Shown in pieces: positions 1 to 5,119 of a DNA stretch of 5,119 nucleotides. The stretch's first letter is position 1. Every line of letters begins with the position of its first letter. The notes under the pieces were generated by a model. It did no database searches. It saw only the letters and a list, made by a program, of their open reading frames with translations, and was not told the DNA's origin. The stretch covers positions 1 through 5,119 of the forward strand of contig CALBTS010000853.1 in the NCBI GenBank assembly GCA_937968035.1, written 5' to 3'. Both the position numbers and the translations under genes were made by a program. The stretch comes from an uncultured Methanomethylovorans sp. (lineage in GTDB: Archaea > Halobacteriota > Methanosarcinia > Methanosarcinales > Methanosarcinaceae).

Positions 1-43
1 TCGTATTCGGTGACTGGAGTTCAGACGTGTGCTCTTCCGATCT
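1..43. other. Illumina sequencing adapter left at the contig end
   Basis: Positions 10-43 match the 34-base Illumina read-2 (P7 side) adapter, starting GTGACTGGAGTTC and ending CTCTTCCGATCT. Positions 2-9 (CGTATTCG) sit where an 8-base i7 index would lie, and the T at position 1 fits the last base of the P7 flow-cell sequence. This is library-construction DNA, not genome. Native sequence starts at about position 44, so anything called across this boundary is chimeric. The adapter is recognised from memory of the standard sequence; the index reading is inference from position alone. Confidence 0.97.
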
Positions 44-204
44 ATCTTCCTTTGTTCAACGCGCTTTTTAAAAATGTCGTAAGTTTCAAGCGATGATGTT
101 TCATCAAGTATTTTCAAGCATATAATGGAGTTAATAAGATTAACAACATTTTTATCGTAACTTTTAATATATTTTTTGTATATTTTTTCTAATTTAGCCC
201 ACAT
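43..204 (-). CDS. N-terminal fragment of a hypothetical protein, cut by the adapter
   Basis: An open frame begins at an ATG (complement of 202-204), with an in-frame TAA 15 bases upstream of it, and stays open to the contig end. About 54 codons are native: it starts MWAKLEKIYKKYIKSYDKN and ends FKKRVEQRKI. The frame then reads into the adapter and gives DRKSTRLNSSH, a well-known artefact peptide. The native part is Lys- and Glu-rich and probably helical, with no signal peptide or membrane segment. I recognise no family. It lies 89 bases downstream of the nuclease-helicase gene on the same strand, so it could be a second gene of the same transcription unit, but it may have its own promoter. 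There is no Shine-Dalgarno sequence; a weak TAACAT (complement of 217-222) lies 12 bases before the ATG. The 3' part is missing and the protein length is unknown. Confidence 0.5.
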
Positions 205-293
205 ACATTGTTCTTTATGTTAACTTACTTTACTAAATTAGCATAACTTGAAAACAAAAACTGTAATCATATTCTAGCTAAGATAGAGTTCGT

Positions 294-2846
294 TTAGAAT
301 TTGTGAAAATCAAAAATATCCTCTGTTGATAAAAGCATTTCTTTATACTTATCAAAACTCTTAACAGGTGTGATTAATTTATCTGATGATTGAAGTTCCA
401 AAAATCTTTTTACACGATCATGCAGTTCTTGTTTCTTTCCTTGTTTAATTATGATGTCTTTATCTCTAGTGAGTGAAAGGTAATCATTATAGATTATAAG
501 ATAAATAAACCTTTGATCTACATGGCATGCCTTGTCCAATACCTTAGCCAGCTCATACTTTTCCTCATGATTTCTATACTCAATAATTTGTTCTACCACT
601 CTATTTGCATCCTCTTGTGATTTTGTAACGGAAACAAAATAGTTGAATTCATTAAAAGTGATTCTTGGGTTTTCGAAACCATATTCTTCTCCCATTTTCA
701 TTAATATTTCGTATATGAAAAATATTGGAAAAATTTCAAAATCCCAATAGTTCACTTGCTCAGTACTATATCTATTAACAGAACCATAAATTTGATTCCA
801 ATAGAAGAGCTTTTCTATTTGGCGTGAGATAATATGTTTGTACGAGTCTAAATCTTGAAAATTACCTTTAGATCTAGCTAAAACCTCATAAAAATTATCC
901 GTAGGACTACTATCCAAGAAGCCAGTTATTTTGCTAATGAAGAGAGATCTAAAAGCTTTTGCTGACATGTTTTTACCAGGGTATTTGGATTCGACTATAT
1001 TTTGAATTTTTTGTATAAACGTATCGCTATCTATATCTCTATTTTCAGATAATATGTTAAGACCTTCCATTTGGGTTTCAAACCACCTATTCTGCTTTGT
1101 CGTTTTCCAGTACAAATTGTTCTCAGTCCATTTATCTAAATATTCCGCATATTCAAGCCATTGATTCTCAATAAGATCTGCTCTTATGGTGGTGGTCGAA
1201 TCAGCTCTAAGTTTCTTGAATACATCAACTACTTCCTCATCGAATTGAACCTGACACCCATTATTGTCATAAAAGTAAACTATTTTCTGTTCTTTACCTT
1301 CTTTGATAACACGTCTCTCTAATCCAGAGGGGTCTTTTATATTCAGACCAGTTAAGATATTACCAGCGGTTCTATAGTTTCCTATGAAATCGAGTATTAA
1401 TACATTCTCTTTTTCAGGAGAAATTCTTAGCCCCCTACCCATTTGTTGAATGAATACGGTTTTAGATTCAGTCGGTCTTAAAAACAGTAAACATTCTACA
1501 TCTGGTATATCTATACCTTCATTAAACATGTTTACAACAAAAGCTACTTGAAATTCATCTTCTCTAAACCTATCAATCATTGTTTTTTCCTTATCCTCAT
1601 CTATCTCTACTATTGGATTATCCAATTTAGAGTGGATAGCCTCAGCTTTGATTCCCTTTTCTTTGAATTTTTCTGCACACCAATCAGCGTGTTCGATAGA
1701 TACGCAAAAACCAATAGTTTTTCTATCTCCAACCATTTCCTTAAATCTGTTGATTACTGCTGTATCCCTACGTTCAATCATAAGTGATTTGTTTAGATCA
1801 TCCACATCGTATCTAAAACCGTTATAGTAAATATTTGTGTAGTCCACATCATCTTTGAACCCAAAATACTTATACGGTACTAATAAACCTCGTTTAATAG
1901 CCTCACCTTGGTCAATCTCATAGACGATATTATTTTTATAATAGCTTGGAACATCTGCATCATCAGTTCGAAATGGAGTTGCTGTTAAACCCAAGAAAAA
2001 TCTTGGATTAAAGTATTCAAATACTTTCTTGTAAGTAGGCGCAGCTATATGATGTGTTTCGTCCAAAATAATATATTCAAACTCATCAGGGGAAAACTTT
2101 GTTAAATTATTGTCCCTGGATAGAGTTTGTATAGAGGCAAAAATGATATCTTTTCCGGTTATTTCTCGATTTTCGCCGTTATAAAGAGCCATATCGTTTG
2201 CTTTATCTGGTAAAACATTTTGGAAAGAATTTAGTGCACTTTTTAGAACATCGTTTATGTGGACTATAAAAAGTGCCTTTTTGGCATGAAAATTTTTTAC
2301 GTCAAATGCAGATAAGTAAGTCTTTCCTAATCCGGTTGCCATTATTACGATACCTTTTTCATTACCTTCAGTCCTCGTATTATCAAGAGCATCAAGTGCT
2401 TCTTGTTGTACTTCGTGTGGAGTTACATCCTCATTTCTCTTTAAGAACAATTTATAAAGATCTTCATCTGCTATAAAACATCGTCTTAATTCCCAAGTAA
2501 CACTTTGGGGATCGTTCCTAACGGAGTCGTTTGTAAATCTTATAAGATGGTAACCTCGTGCAAGTATTGTATTTTGCTTTTCTTGCAACCTGTTAAAATA
2601 TTCAGTTGTTACGGCCCCCTCTGCATGATAATACAACCCATCACATTCAATTGCATATTTTTTTAATTTTGTATGGATAGTAAAGTCTATGTAATATGTA
2701 GTCGATCCATCATCACTTATTATAGGGTCTTCGGAAACAAGCATATCAAGACCTGCCTCACCATATTCAGGATAAAAAATATGCCGTACGAAGTACTCGT
2801 TTAAGCTTTTAAGTTTATTTTTTTGTATGTATTCTTCTAGGTTCAT
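294..2846 (-). CDS. Vsr/DUF559-like nuclease fused to an SF2 DEAD/DEAH-type helicase
   Basis: Predicted 850-residue cytoplasmic protein combining a DNA endonuclease fold with an ATP-driven nucleic-acid motor. Residues ~50-112 look like a PD-(D/E)XK domain of the Vsr/DUF559 type: D54 in YYIDF, E67-x-D69 in AIECDG, H74, R86, then GYHLIRF (98-104). The helicase core follows: Walker A ATGLGKT (170-176, K175); motif II DETH (262-265); motif III TATP (288-291); motif V around FNEGIDIPDV (441-450); motif VI QQMGRGLR (467-474) with both arginines kept. Residues ~545-850 match nothing I can name and are probably helical. The ATG at 2846 is kept because the nuclease domain begins soon after it and a TATAAT lies 15 bases upstream; no Shine-Dalgarno is visible. 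The gene is divergent from the recombinase gene, 113 bases away. All core motifs are intact. A restriction or anti-phage role is inferred from the domain pairing and the mobile-element context; a repair role is possible. No methyltransferase or specificity subunit is present here, which argues against a standard type I or III R-M system. Confidence 0.9.
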   Translation of the reverse strand: MNLEEYIQKNKLKSLNEYFVRHIFYPEYGEAGLDMLVSEDPIISDDGSTTYYIDFTIHTKLKKYAIECDGLYYHAEGAVTTEYFNRLQEKQNTILARGYHLIRFTNDSVRNDPQSVTWELRRCFIADEDLYKLFLKRNEDVTPHEVQQEALDALDNTRTEGNEKGIVIMATGLGKTYLSAFDVKNFHAKKALFIVHINDVLKSALNSFQNVLPDKANDMALYNGENREITGKDIIFASIQTLSRDNNLTKFSPDEFEYIILDETHHIAAPTYKKVFEYFNPRFFLGLTATPFRTDDADVPSYYKNNIVYEIDQGEAIKRGLLVPYKYFGFKDDVDYTNIYYNGFRYDVDDLNKSLMIERRDTAVINRFKEMVGDRKTIGFCVSIEHADWCAEKFKEKGIKAEAIHSKLDNPIVEIDEDKEKTMIDRFREDEFQVAFVVNMFNEGIDIPDVECLLFLRPTESKTVFIQQMGRGLRISPEKENVLILDFIGNYRTAGNILTGLNIKDPSGLERRVIKEGKEQKIVYFYDNNGCQVQFDEEVVDVFKKLRADSTTTIRADLIENQWLEYAEYLDKWTENNLYWKTTKQNRWFETQMEGLNILSENRDIDSDTFIQKIQNIVESKYPGKNMSAKAFRSLFISKITGFLDSSPTDNFYEVLARSKGNFQDLDSYKHIISRQIEKLFYWNQIYGSVNRYSTEQVNYWDFEIFPIFFIYEILMKMGEEYGFENPRITFNEFNYFVSVTKSQEDANRVVEQIIEYRNHEEKYELAKVLDKACHVDQRFIYLIIYNDYLSLTRDKDIIIKQGKKQELHDRVKRFLELQSSDKLITPVKSFDKYKEMLLSTEDIFDFHKF

Positions 2847-2959
2847 AGCAACGTTTTCTTAATTATATCCCGCATTTAGTGTTAATTACAGTAGACTTGG
2901 CAAGTTCTTTAAAAAGCTGGCCTGGACAATTTCCTAACTTTGCGTCATCCATTGTGTAG
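2847..2959. other. Divergent intergenic region between nuclease-helicase and recombinase
   Basis: These 113 bases separate two divergent start codons and must hold the control signals for both genes. The minus-strand side has a perfect TATAAT for the helicase gene. On the plus strand I find no convincing -35/-10 pair for the recombinase: TTGGCA (2897-2902) has no good -10 at the right distance. A 29-codon minus-strand open frame starting MDDAKLGNCPGQ occupies 2863-2952, but I do not call it a gene. Confidence 0.6.
2862..2867 (-). promoter_or_regulatory. Likely -10 box of the nuclease-helicase gene
   Basis: The minus strand reads TATAAT here, a perfect sigma-70-type -10 hexamer. Only 15 bases separate it from the ATG at 2846, so a start about 7 bases downstream would leave a leader of roughly 8 bases, too short for a normal Shine-Dalgarno. 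I see no good -35 hexamer at 16-18 bases and no TG extension, so strength is uncertain. Confidence 0.5.
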
Positions 2960-4252
2960 ATGACAAACACTACAATCACAATAAAATACTGTCTATATGC
3001 TAGAAAAAGCTCTGAATCTGATGAGAGACAAGCTATGAGTATAGATAGTCAGATCAAAGAGATGACTGATCTTGCCAAGAAAAACAATATCGAGGTTACT
3101 GAGGTTAAAAAAGAAAGTCATTCAGCTAAAAACTCAGGAACTAGACCTTTGTTTTTAGAGATGCTTTACGAACTCAACCAGGGTAAATACAATGGCATAC
3201 TAACGTGGGCACCAGATAGACTAAGCAGGAATGCCGGGGATCTAGGATCTCTAGTAGATTTAATGGATAGAGGCAAGCTTGCACATATAAAAACAAGCTC
3301 TCAATCCTTTTCTAATAATCCAAACGAAAAGTTTTTATTGATGATTCTTTGCTCCCAAGCCAAACTCGAAAATGATAACAGAGGTTTAAATGTAAAGAGA
3401 GGGATCAGAGCAAAATGCGAAATGGGTTGGAGACCCGCCCCAGCACCAATAGGTTATCTAAATTACTCACATGCTGGAGTCAAAAAGGTAATGATAGATC
3501 AAGAAGCAGCACCGGTAGTAAAAGAGATGTTTACATTAGTAGCTAATGCGGGCTACAGCGGAAGAGATATTAAAAGATGGTTGGATGATGATATGAAGTT
3601 AAGAACACAAAAAGGAAAGAAATTAACTCTAAGCATGATTTATAGAATGCTAAAAAATAGTTTTTACTACGGTAGATTTGAATACCCTGTAGACAGCGGG
3701 ATATGGTATGAAGGTGCTCACGAACCCGTTATCTCTAAAATGGTTTTCGATAGAGTTCAGGAAAAGCTGATGGTTCCACCTAAAGCTAAATACGGTAACA
3801 AAGGCTTTGATTTCAAGGGTGTTTTTAAATGTGCTTACTGCGGATCTACCGTTATAGGAGAAGATAAACACAAGCTACTAAAAAATGGTAAAAAGAGAAC
3901 TTACAGATACTACCATTGCACAAAACAATTGGATTTCAATTGCCCGGAGCCTTATATAGAAGAAAAGGAATTAATTGATCAACTTATCTCATATATCGAA
4001 TTTGTAGAGAAGAAAAATAAAAGCTCAATTGTCTTAACTAAAGAATTAAAGATAGGGATGCAAAATTACTCAGCAATAAGAAACACAATATTTGAAAGTC
4101 AGAAGTTACTACCAACAGCACTAACCTTTACAGAGTACGCAAAACACGCTTTAAACGGAGGAAATACAAAAGACAAACAGGAAATTACTAAAGCCCTAGG
4201 ACAACCATTATTTTTACATAATAAAAGTATTTATTCATCGCTTCTAAGTTAA
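2960..4252 (+). CDS. Serine recombinase (resolvase/integrase family) with zinc ribbon
   Basis: A 430-residue site-specific recombinase that cuts and rejoins DNA through a 5'-phosphoserine link, expected to integrate or excise the element it sits on. The resolvase domain spans ~8-150: YARKSSESDERQ (13-24) carries R15 and probable nucleophile S17; SIDSQ (27-31) and DRLSR (86-90, with R87 and R90) are the other active-site stretches. A recombinase domain follows at ~160-270 (APIGYLNY, then MIYRMLKNSFYYG). The zinc ribbon has C291-x2-C294 and C320-x7-C328. The last ~100 residues are probably partly coiled coil. The architecture is that of large serine recombinases, at the short end of their length range, and looks complete. 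The ATG at 2960 directly follows an in-frame TAG (2957-2959), so no earlier in-frame start exists; the next Met (residue 26) would delete the catalytic serine. There is no Shine-Dalgarno. Its tail overlaps the convergent 181-residue gene by 9 bases. Whether it uses the nearby tRNA-Gln site is unproven. Confidence 0.95.
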   Translation: MTNTTITIKYCLYARKSSESDERQAMSIDSQIKEMTDLAKKNNIEVTEVKKESHSAKNSGTRPLFLEMLYELNQGKYNGILTWAPDRLSRNAGDLGSLVDLMDRGKLAHIKTSSQSFSNNPNEKFLLMILCSQAKLENDNRGLNVKRGIRAKCEMGWRPAPAPIGYLNYSHAGVKKVMIDQEAAPVVKEMFTLVANAGYSGRDIKRWLDDDMKLRTQKGKKLTLSMIYRMLKNSFYYGRFEYPVDSGIWYEGAHEPVISKMVFDRVQEKLMVPPKAKYGNKGFDFKGVFKCAYCGSTVIGEDKHKLLKNGKKRTYRYYHCTKQLDFNCPEPYIEEKELIDQLISYIEFVEKKNKSSIVLTKELKIGMQNYSAIRNTIFESQKLLPTALTFTEYAKHALNGGNTKDKQEITKALGQPLFLHNKSIYSSLLS

Positions 4253-4789
4253 ATTTTTAAGTTTTACTTTAATAATGTTCTTACCGTTGGTTAAATTAAA
4301 CTTAAGATGTATTCGAAATGTTGGTGTTGTTTCTACATCTACGATAGATAGTCCCTTTATCTTGTCACTTTCATACTCAACCGGGCACTCTTCAAGGACT
4401 TCTAGGAGAATTCTTATAAAGGATCTCCATTTCTTACTAGAAATGGTTATACAACCGTAATCTGAAAGTAATTTTGATAGTTCGTTTTTTAGCTCAGAAA
4501 GATCGAAGAAATTATTCTCCTTTTTTAATTTAGCTTTTATAGTTTCGTACTCCCAATCTTTATCGATACATGGTTCAATTTTTTCTTCGAAGAATTTTCT
4601 AGTGGGTTCCCAACCCAACCTTGCATGAAGTGACCAGTTACAGAAAAGGTTCAATACTTCATAGTTTCTTTTTTGCTCTTTTAGTTCGAGCAATTTTCGT
4701 GTTTGTACAAGAATGTAAACAACCTGTAACTTATTTACTATATCCTTCTGGATTTCGTTATTTAAATTGTTATAGATTAGTTCCTCCAT
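4244..4789 (-). CDS. Hypothetical protein, 181 residues, between recombinase and att-like repeat
   Basis: Complete frame from ATG (4787-4789) to TAG (4244-4246). I do not recognise the family. The N-terminal ~110 residues are rich in Leu, Lys and Glu and probably helical, with a distinctive stretch LFCNWSLHARLGW (48-60). The C-terminal ~40 residues (SIVDVETTPTFRIHLKFNL onward) look like beta strands. There is no signal peptide or clear membrane segment, so it is probably cytoplasmic. Support for a real gene: a TGATATAAT extended -10 motif 9 bases upstream, protein-like composition, and no better competing frame. It converges on the recombinase gene and overlaps its last 9 bases, so the two share no room for a terminator. 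GGAGG occurs just after the ATG (codons 1-3) but has no start codon at a useful distance downstream, so it does not move the start. A role as an element accessory protein is inference from position only. Confidence 0.8.
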   Translation of the reverse strand: MEELIYNNLNNEIQKDIVNKLQVVYILVQTRKLLELKEQKRNYEVLNLFCNWSLHARLGWEPTRKFFEEKIEPCIDKDWEYETIKAKLKKENNFFDLSELKNELSKLLSDYGCITISSKKWRSFIRILLEVLEECPVEYESDKIKGLSIVDVETTPTFRIHLKFNLTNGKNIIKVKLKNLT

Positions 4790-4912
4790 GGTAGTTGCAT
4801 TATATCAAGTCAAAACAAGCTCATTTCAGTTCGAATCTATTCAATTTCAACTAGGAATTTAACAAGTCCTTAAAGGTTAATCGAGAGAAACGGGTCACCT
4901 AGGGTCCCCTTT
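4790..4912. other. AT-rich non-coding spacer between hypothetical gene and att-like repeat
   Basis: No credible gene on either strand. The left end holds the promoter of the 181-residue gene. The right end (about 4891-4911) is a GC-rich imperfect inverted repeat, GGGTCACC/GGGTCCCC around CTAG, directly next to the tRNA-derived repeat. Such a short imperfect palindrome beside an att-like core could be a recombinase-binding arm, but that is speculation. Confidence 0.5.
4799..4807 (-). promoter_or_regulatory. Extended -10 promoter element of the 181-residue gene
   Basis: The minus strand reads TGATATAAT, a perfect TATAAT with the TGn extension that lets sigma-70 promoters work with a weak -35. 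The best -35-like hexamer, CTGAAA, is 19 bases upstream of the TATAAT. Only 9 bases (GCAACTACC) lie between the box and the ATG, so transcription should begin 2-3 bases before the start codon. This predicts an almost leaderless mRNA. Confidence 0.6.
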
Positions 4913-4933
4913 TGGCTGGGGGATAGGGATTCG
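4913..4933 (-). repeat. Detached copy of the tRNA-Gln 3' end (att-like site)
   Basis: These 21 bases are identical, in the same orientation, to 5065-5085 inside the tRNA-Gln gene. On the minus strand they run from C56 of the T-loop through the T-stem 3' strand, the acceptor 3' strand, discriminator G and CCA. The match stops at once on both sides. No upstream tRNA half is attached, so this is not a second functional tRNA. Partial tRNA 3'-end duplications typically mark att sites of integrated elements; the assignment as an att site is inference. Confidence 0.8.
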
Positions 4934-4969
4934 GTCACGCATAAAATTCTGCTGAATTTTTGCTCGACC
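4933..4969. repeat. Inverted repeat / hairpin inside the inter-repeat block
   Basis: GGTC (4933-4936) pairs with GACC (4966-4969). After a 2x2 mismatch, GCA (4939-4941) pairs with TGC (4961-4963). After a single bulge, AAAATTC (4943-4949) pairs perfectly with GAATTTT (4954-4960) around a TGCT loop. It resembles an intrinsic terminator only loosely, because no long T-tract follows on either strand. Confidence 0.6.
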
Positions 4970-5064
4970 CCGCCTCGCTCACCTTCGTTCGCTCCGGCAT
5001 TCGAATCCTTTCGCTCTCAACAAGTAATTTGTCAACCAACCCTTCGGGCTGATTGCCAAATCAC
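4934..5064. other. Structured 131-base block between the two tRNA 3'-end copies
   Basis: A non-coding block, visibly GC-richer than the genes to its left, lying between the two 21-base repeats. GGATTCG (4927-4933) pairs with CGAATCC (5002-5008), closing a branched fold that contains the 4933-4969 hairpin and a GCC/GGC arm (4972-4974 with 4996-4998). TCGCTC recurs at 4975, 4989 and 5011. A second long hairpin (5023-5065) adjoins the tRNA. The style (minus strand GGAGCGAACGAAGG...GAGCGAGGCGGGG) resembles repetitive intergenic DNA I associate with CPR bacteria; that comparison is from memory. It could be a miniature insertion, an att remnant or a structured tRNA trailer. Confidence 0.55.
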
Positions 5065-5065
5065 T
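5023..5065 (-). repeat. Long hairpin directly downstream of tRNA-Gln
   Basis: On the minus strand the arms 5065-5046 and 5042-5023 pair over 19 of 20 positions around a GAA loop (AATCAGCCC-GAA-GGGTTGGTT in the upper part). Three of those pairs are G-U in minus-strand RNA and would be A-C mismatches on the plus strand. The fold therefore favours RNA read in the tRNA direction. No U-tract follows, so it is not a standard intrinsic terminator; a processing signal or trailer structure is more likely. Confidence 0.6.
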
Positions 5066-5085
5066 GGCTGGGGGATAGGGATTCG
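5065..5085 (-). repeat. Second copy of the 21-base direct repeat, inside tRNA-Gln
   Basis: Exact match to 4913-4933 at an offset of 152 bases. This copy is continuous with the rest of the tRNA, so it is the chromosomal junction that preserves the gene, while 4913-4933 is the detached copy. Confidence 0.8.
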
Positions 5086-5119
5086 AACCCCAATAGGCGG
5101 GACCAAAACCCGCAGTCCT
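5065..5119 (-). tRNA. trnQ: tRNA-Gln (anticodon TTG), 3' part only
   Basis: The 3' 55 bases of a tRNA gene that runs off the window. On the minus strand: anticodon stem GCGGG/CCCGC around loop TTTTGGT, giving anticodon TTG (5104-5106), which reads CAA. Then a 4-base variable loop, a T-arm TGGGG-TTCGAAT-CCCTA with one G-T pair, acceptor 3' strand TCCCCCA, discriminator G, and an encoded CCA (5065-5067). The missing 5' part should hold the complementary acceptor strand TGGGGGA and the D-arm. A T-A-closed GGGG acceptor stem with discriminator G fits bacterial tRNA-Gln. Its 3' end doubles as the right copy of the att-like repeat, so the gene stays intact despite the adjoining insertion. Confidence 0.9.

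Noticed and set aside
1548..1787. Plus-strand open frame of 79 codons.
   Set aside because: It lies wholly inside the helicase gene on the opposite strand and encodes low-complexity Phe/Ser-rich sequence, as expected of a shadow frame; the same holds for the one at 2273-2476.
294..2846. Type I or type III restriction R subunit.
   Set aside because: No methyltransferase or specificity gene is present, and the nuclease domain is N-terminal and Vsr/DUF559-like; a standard R-M assignment is not supported within this window.
2863..2952. A 29-codon minus-strand open frame (MDDAKLGNCPGQ...) just upstream of the helicase gene, a possible leader peptide.
   Set aside because: It has no Shine-Dalgarno or promoter, and its stop codon overlaps the helicase -10 box, so the helicase promoter would lie inside it. 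A 29-codon frame is easily due to chance.
3650..3871. Minus-strand open frame of 73 codons.
   Set aside because: It is antisense to the recombination and zinc-ribbon coding part of the recombinase gene, with no promoter or start signal.
4275..4460. Plus-strand open frame of 61 codons.
   Set aside because: It is antisense to the 181-residue gene, which has the better promoter and more protein-like composition.
294..4789. Recoded genome (TGA as glycine, as in Gracilibacteria).
   Set aside because: All three complete genes read through in the standard code with glycine on GGN codons and no in-frame TGA, so recoding is not indicated.
4830..4838. TTCGAATCT resembling a tRNA T-loop, possibly a third tRNA fragment.
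   Set aside because: The flanking bases cannot form a T-stem on either strand and there is no acceptor-like or CCA sequence beside it; TTCGAA is palindromic and common.
4943..4963. AAAATTC-TGCT-GAATTTT hairpin as an intrinsic terminator.
   Set aside because: The stem is AT-only at its top and no T-run longer than the stem itself follows on either strand. It fits better as one arm of the structured block.
4913..5085. CRISPR-like repeat-spacer unit.
   Set aside because: There are only two copies of the repeat, it is plainly tRNA-derived, the intervening 131 bases are far longer than a spacer, and no cas gene is present.

Overview
This is an AT-rich bacterial accessory region, most likely one end of a metagenome-assembled contig. 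Positions 1-43 are not biological: they match an Illumina read-2/P7 adapter. The last 55 bases are the 3' part of a minus-strand tRNA-Gln that runs off the window. The organism cannot be named with certainty. A member of the Patescibacteria (CPR) is my best guess, from the style of the serine recombinase (N-terminal YARKSSES/SIDSQ type), the lack of Shine-Dalgarno sequences and the GC-rich 'GGAGCGAACGAAGG'-type intergenic DNA next to the tRNA. TAA and TAG end the three complete genes, and no in-frame TGA is needed, so the standard code fits.

Layout, left to right: adapter (1-43); start of a truncated minus-strand ORF (to 204); an 89-base gap; a large minus-strand gene (294-2846) for an 850-residue fusion of a Vsr/DUF559-like nuclease domain with an SF2 DEAD/DEAH-type helicase; a 113-base divergent intergenic region; a plus-strand serine recombinase gene (2960-4252); an unrecognised 181-residue minus-strand gene (4244-4789) that overlaps the recombinase gene tail to tail by 9 bases; then a non-coding stretch (4790-5064) ending at the tRNA-Gln gene.

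The most informative structure is at the right end. A 21-base piece of the tRNA-Gln 3' end (from the middle of the T-loop through the encoded CCA) is repeated exactly at 4913-4933, 152 bases away and in the same orientation. The 131 bases between the copies are GC-richer and full of inverted repeats that can fold into a branched structure. A duplicated tRNA 3' end is the classic scar of site-specific integration, so I read the region as the tRNA-proximal edge of an integrated element. The recombinase would be its mobility gene and the nuclease-helicase its cargo, plausibly an anti-phage or restriction-type factor. The 131-base block could itself be a tiny inserted element or a tandem att remnant.

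Two minus-strand genes have consensus TATAAT boxes only 15 and 9 bases upstream of their start codons, and none of the genes has a convincing Shine-Dalgarno sequence. This suggests very short or absent 5' leaders.
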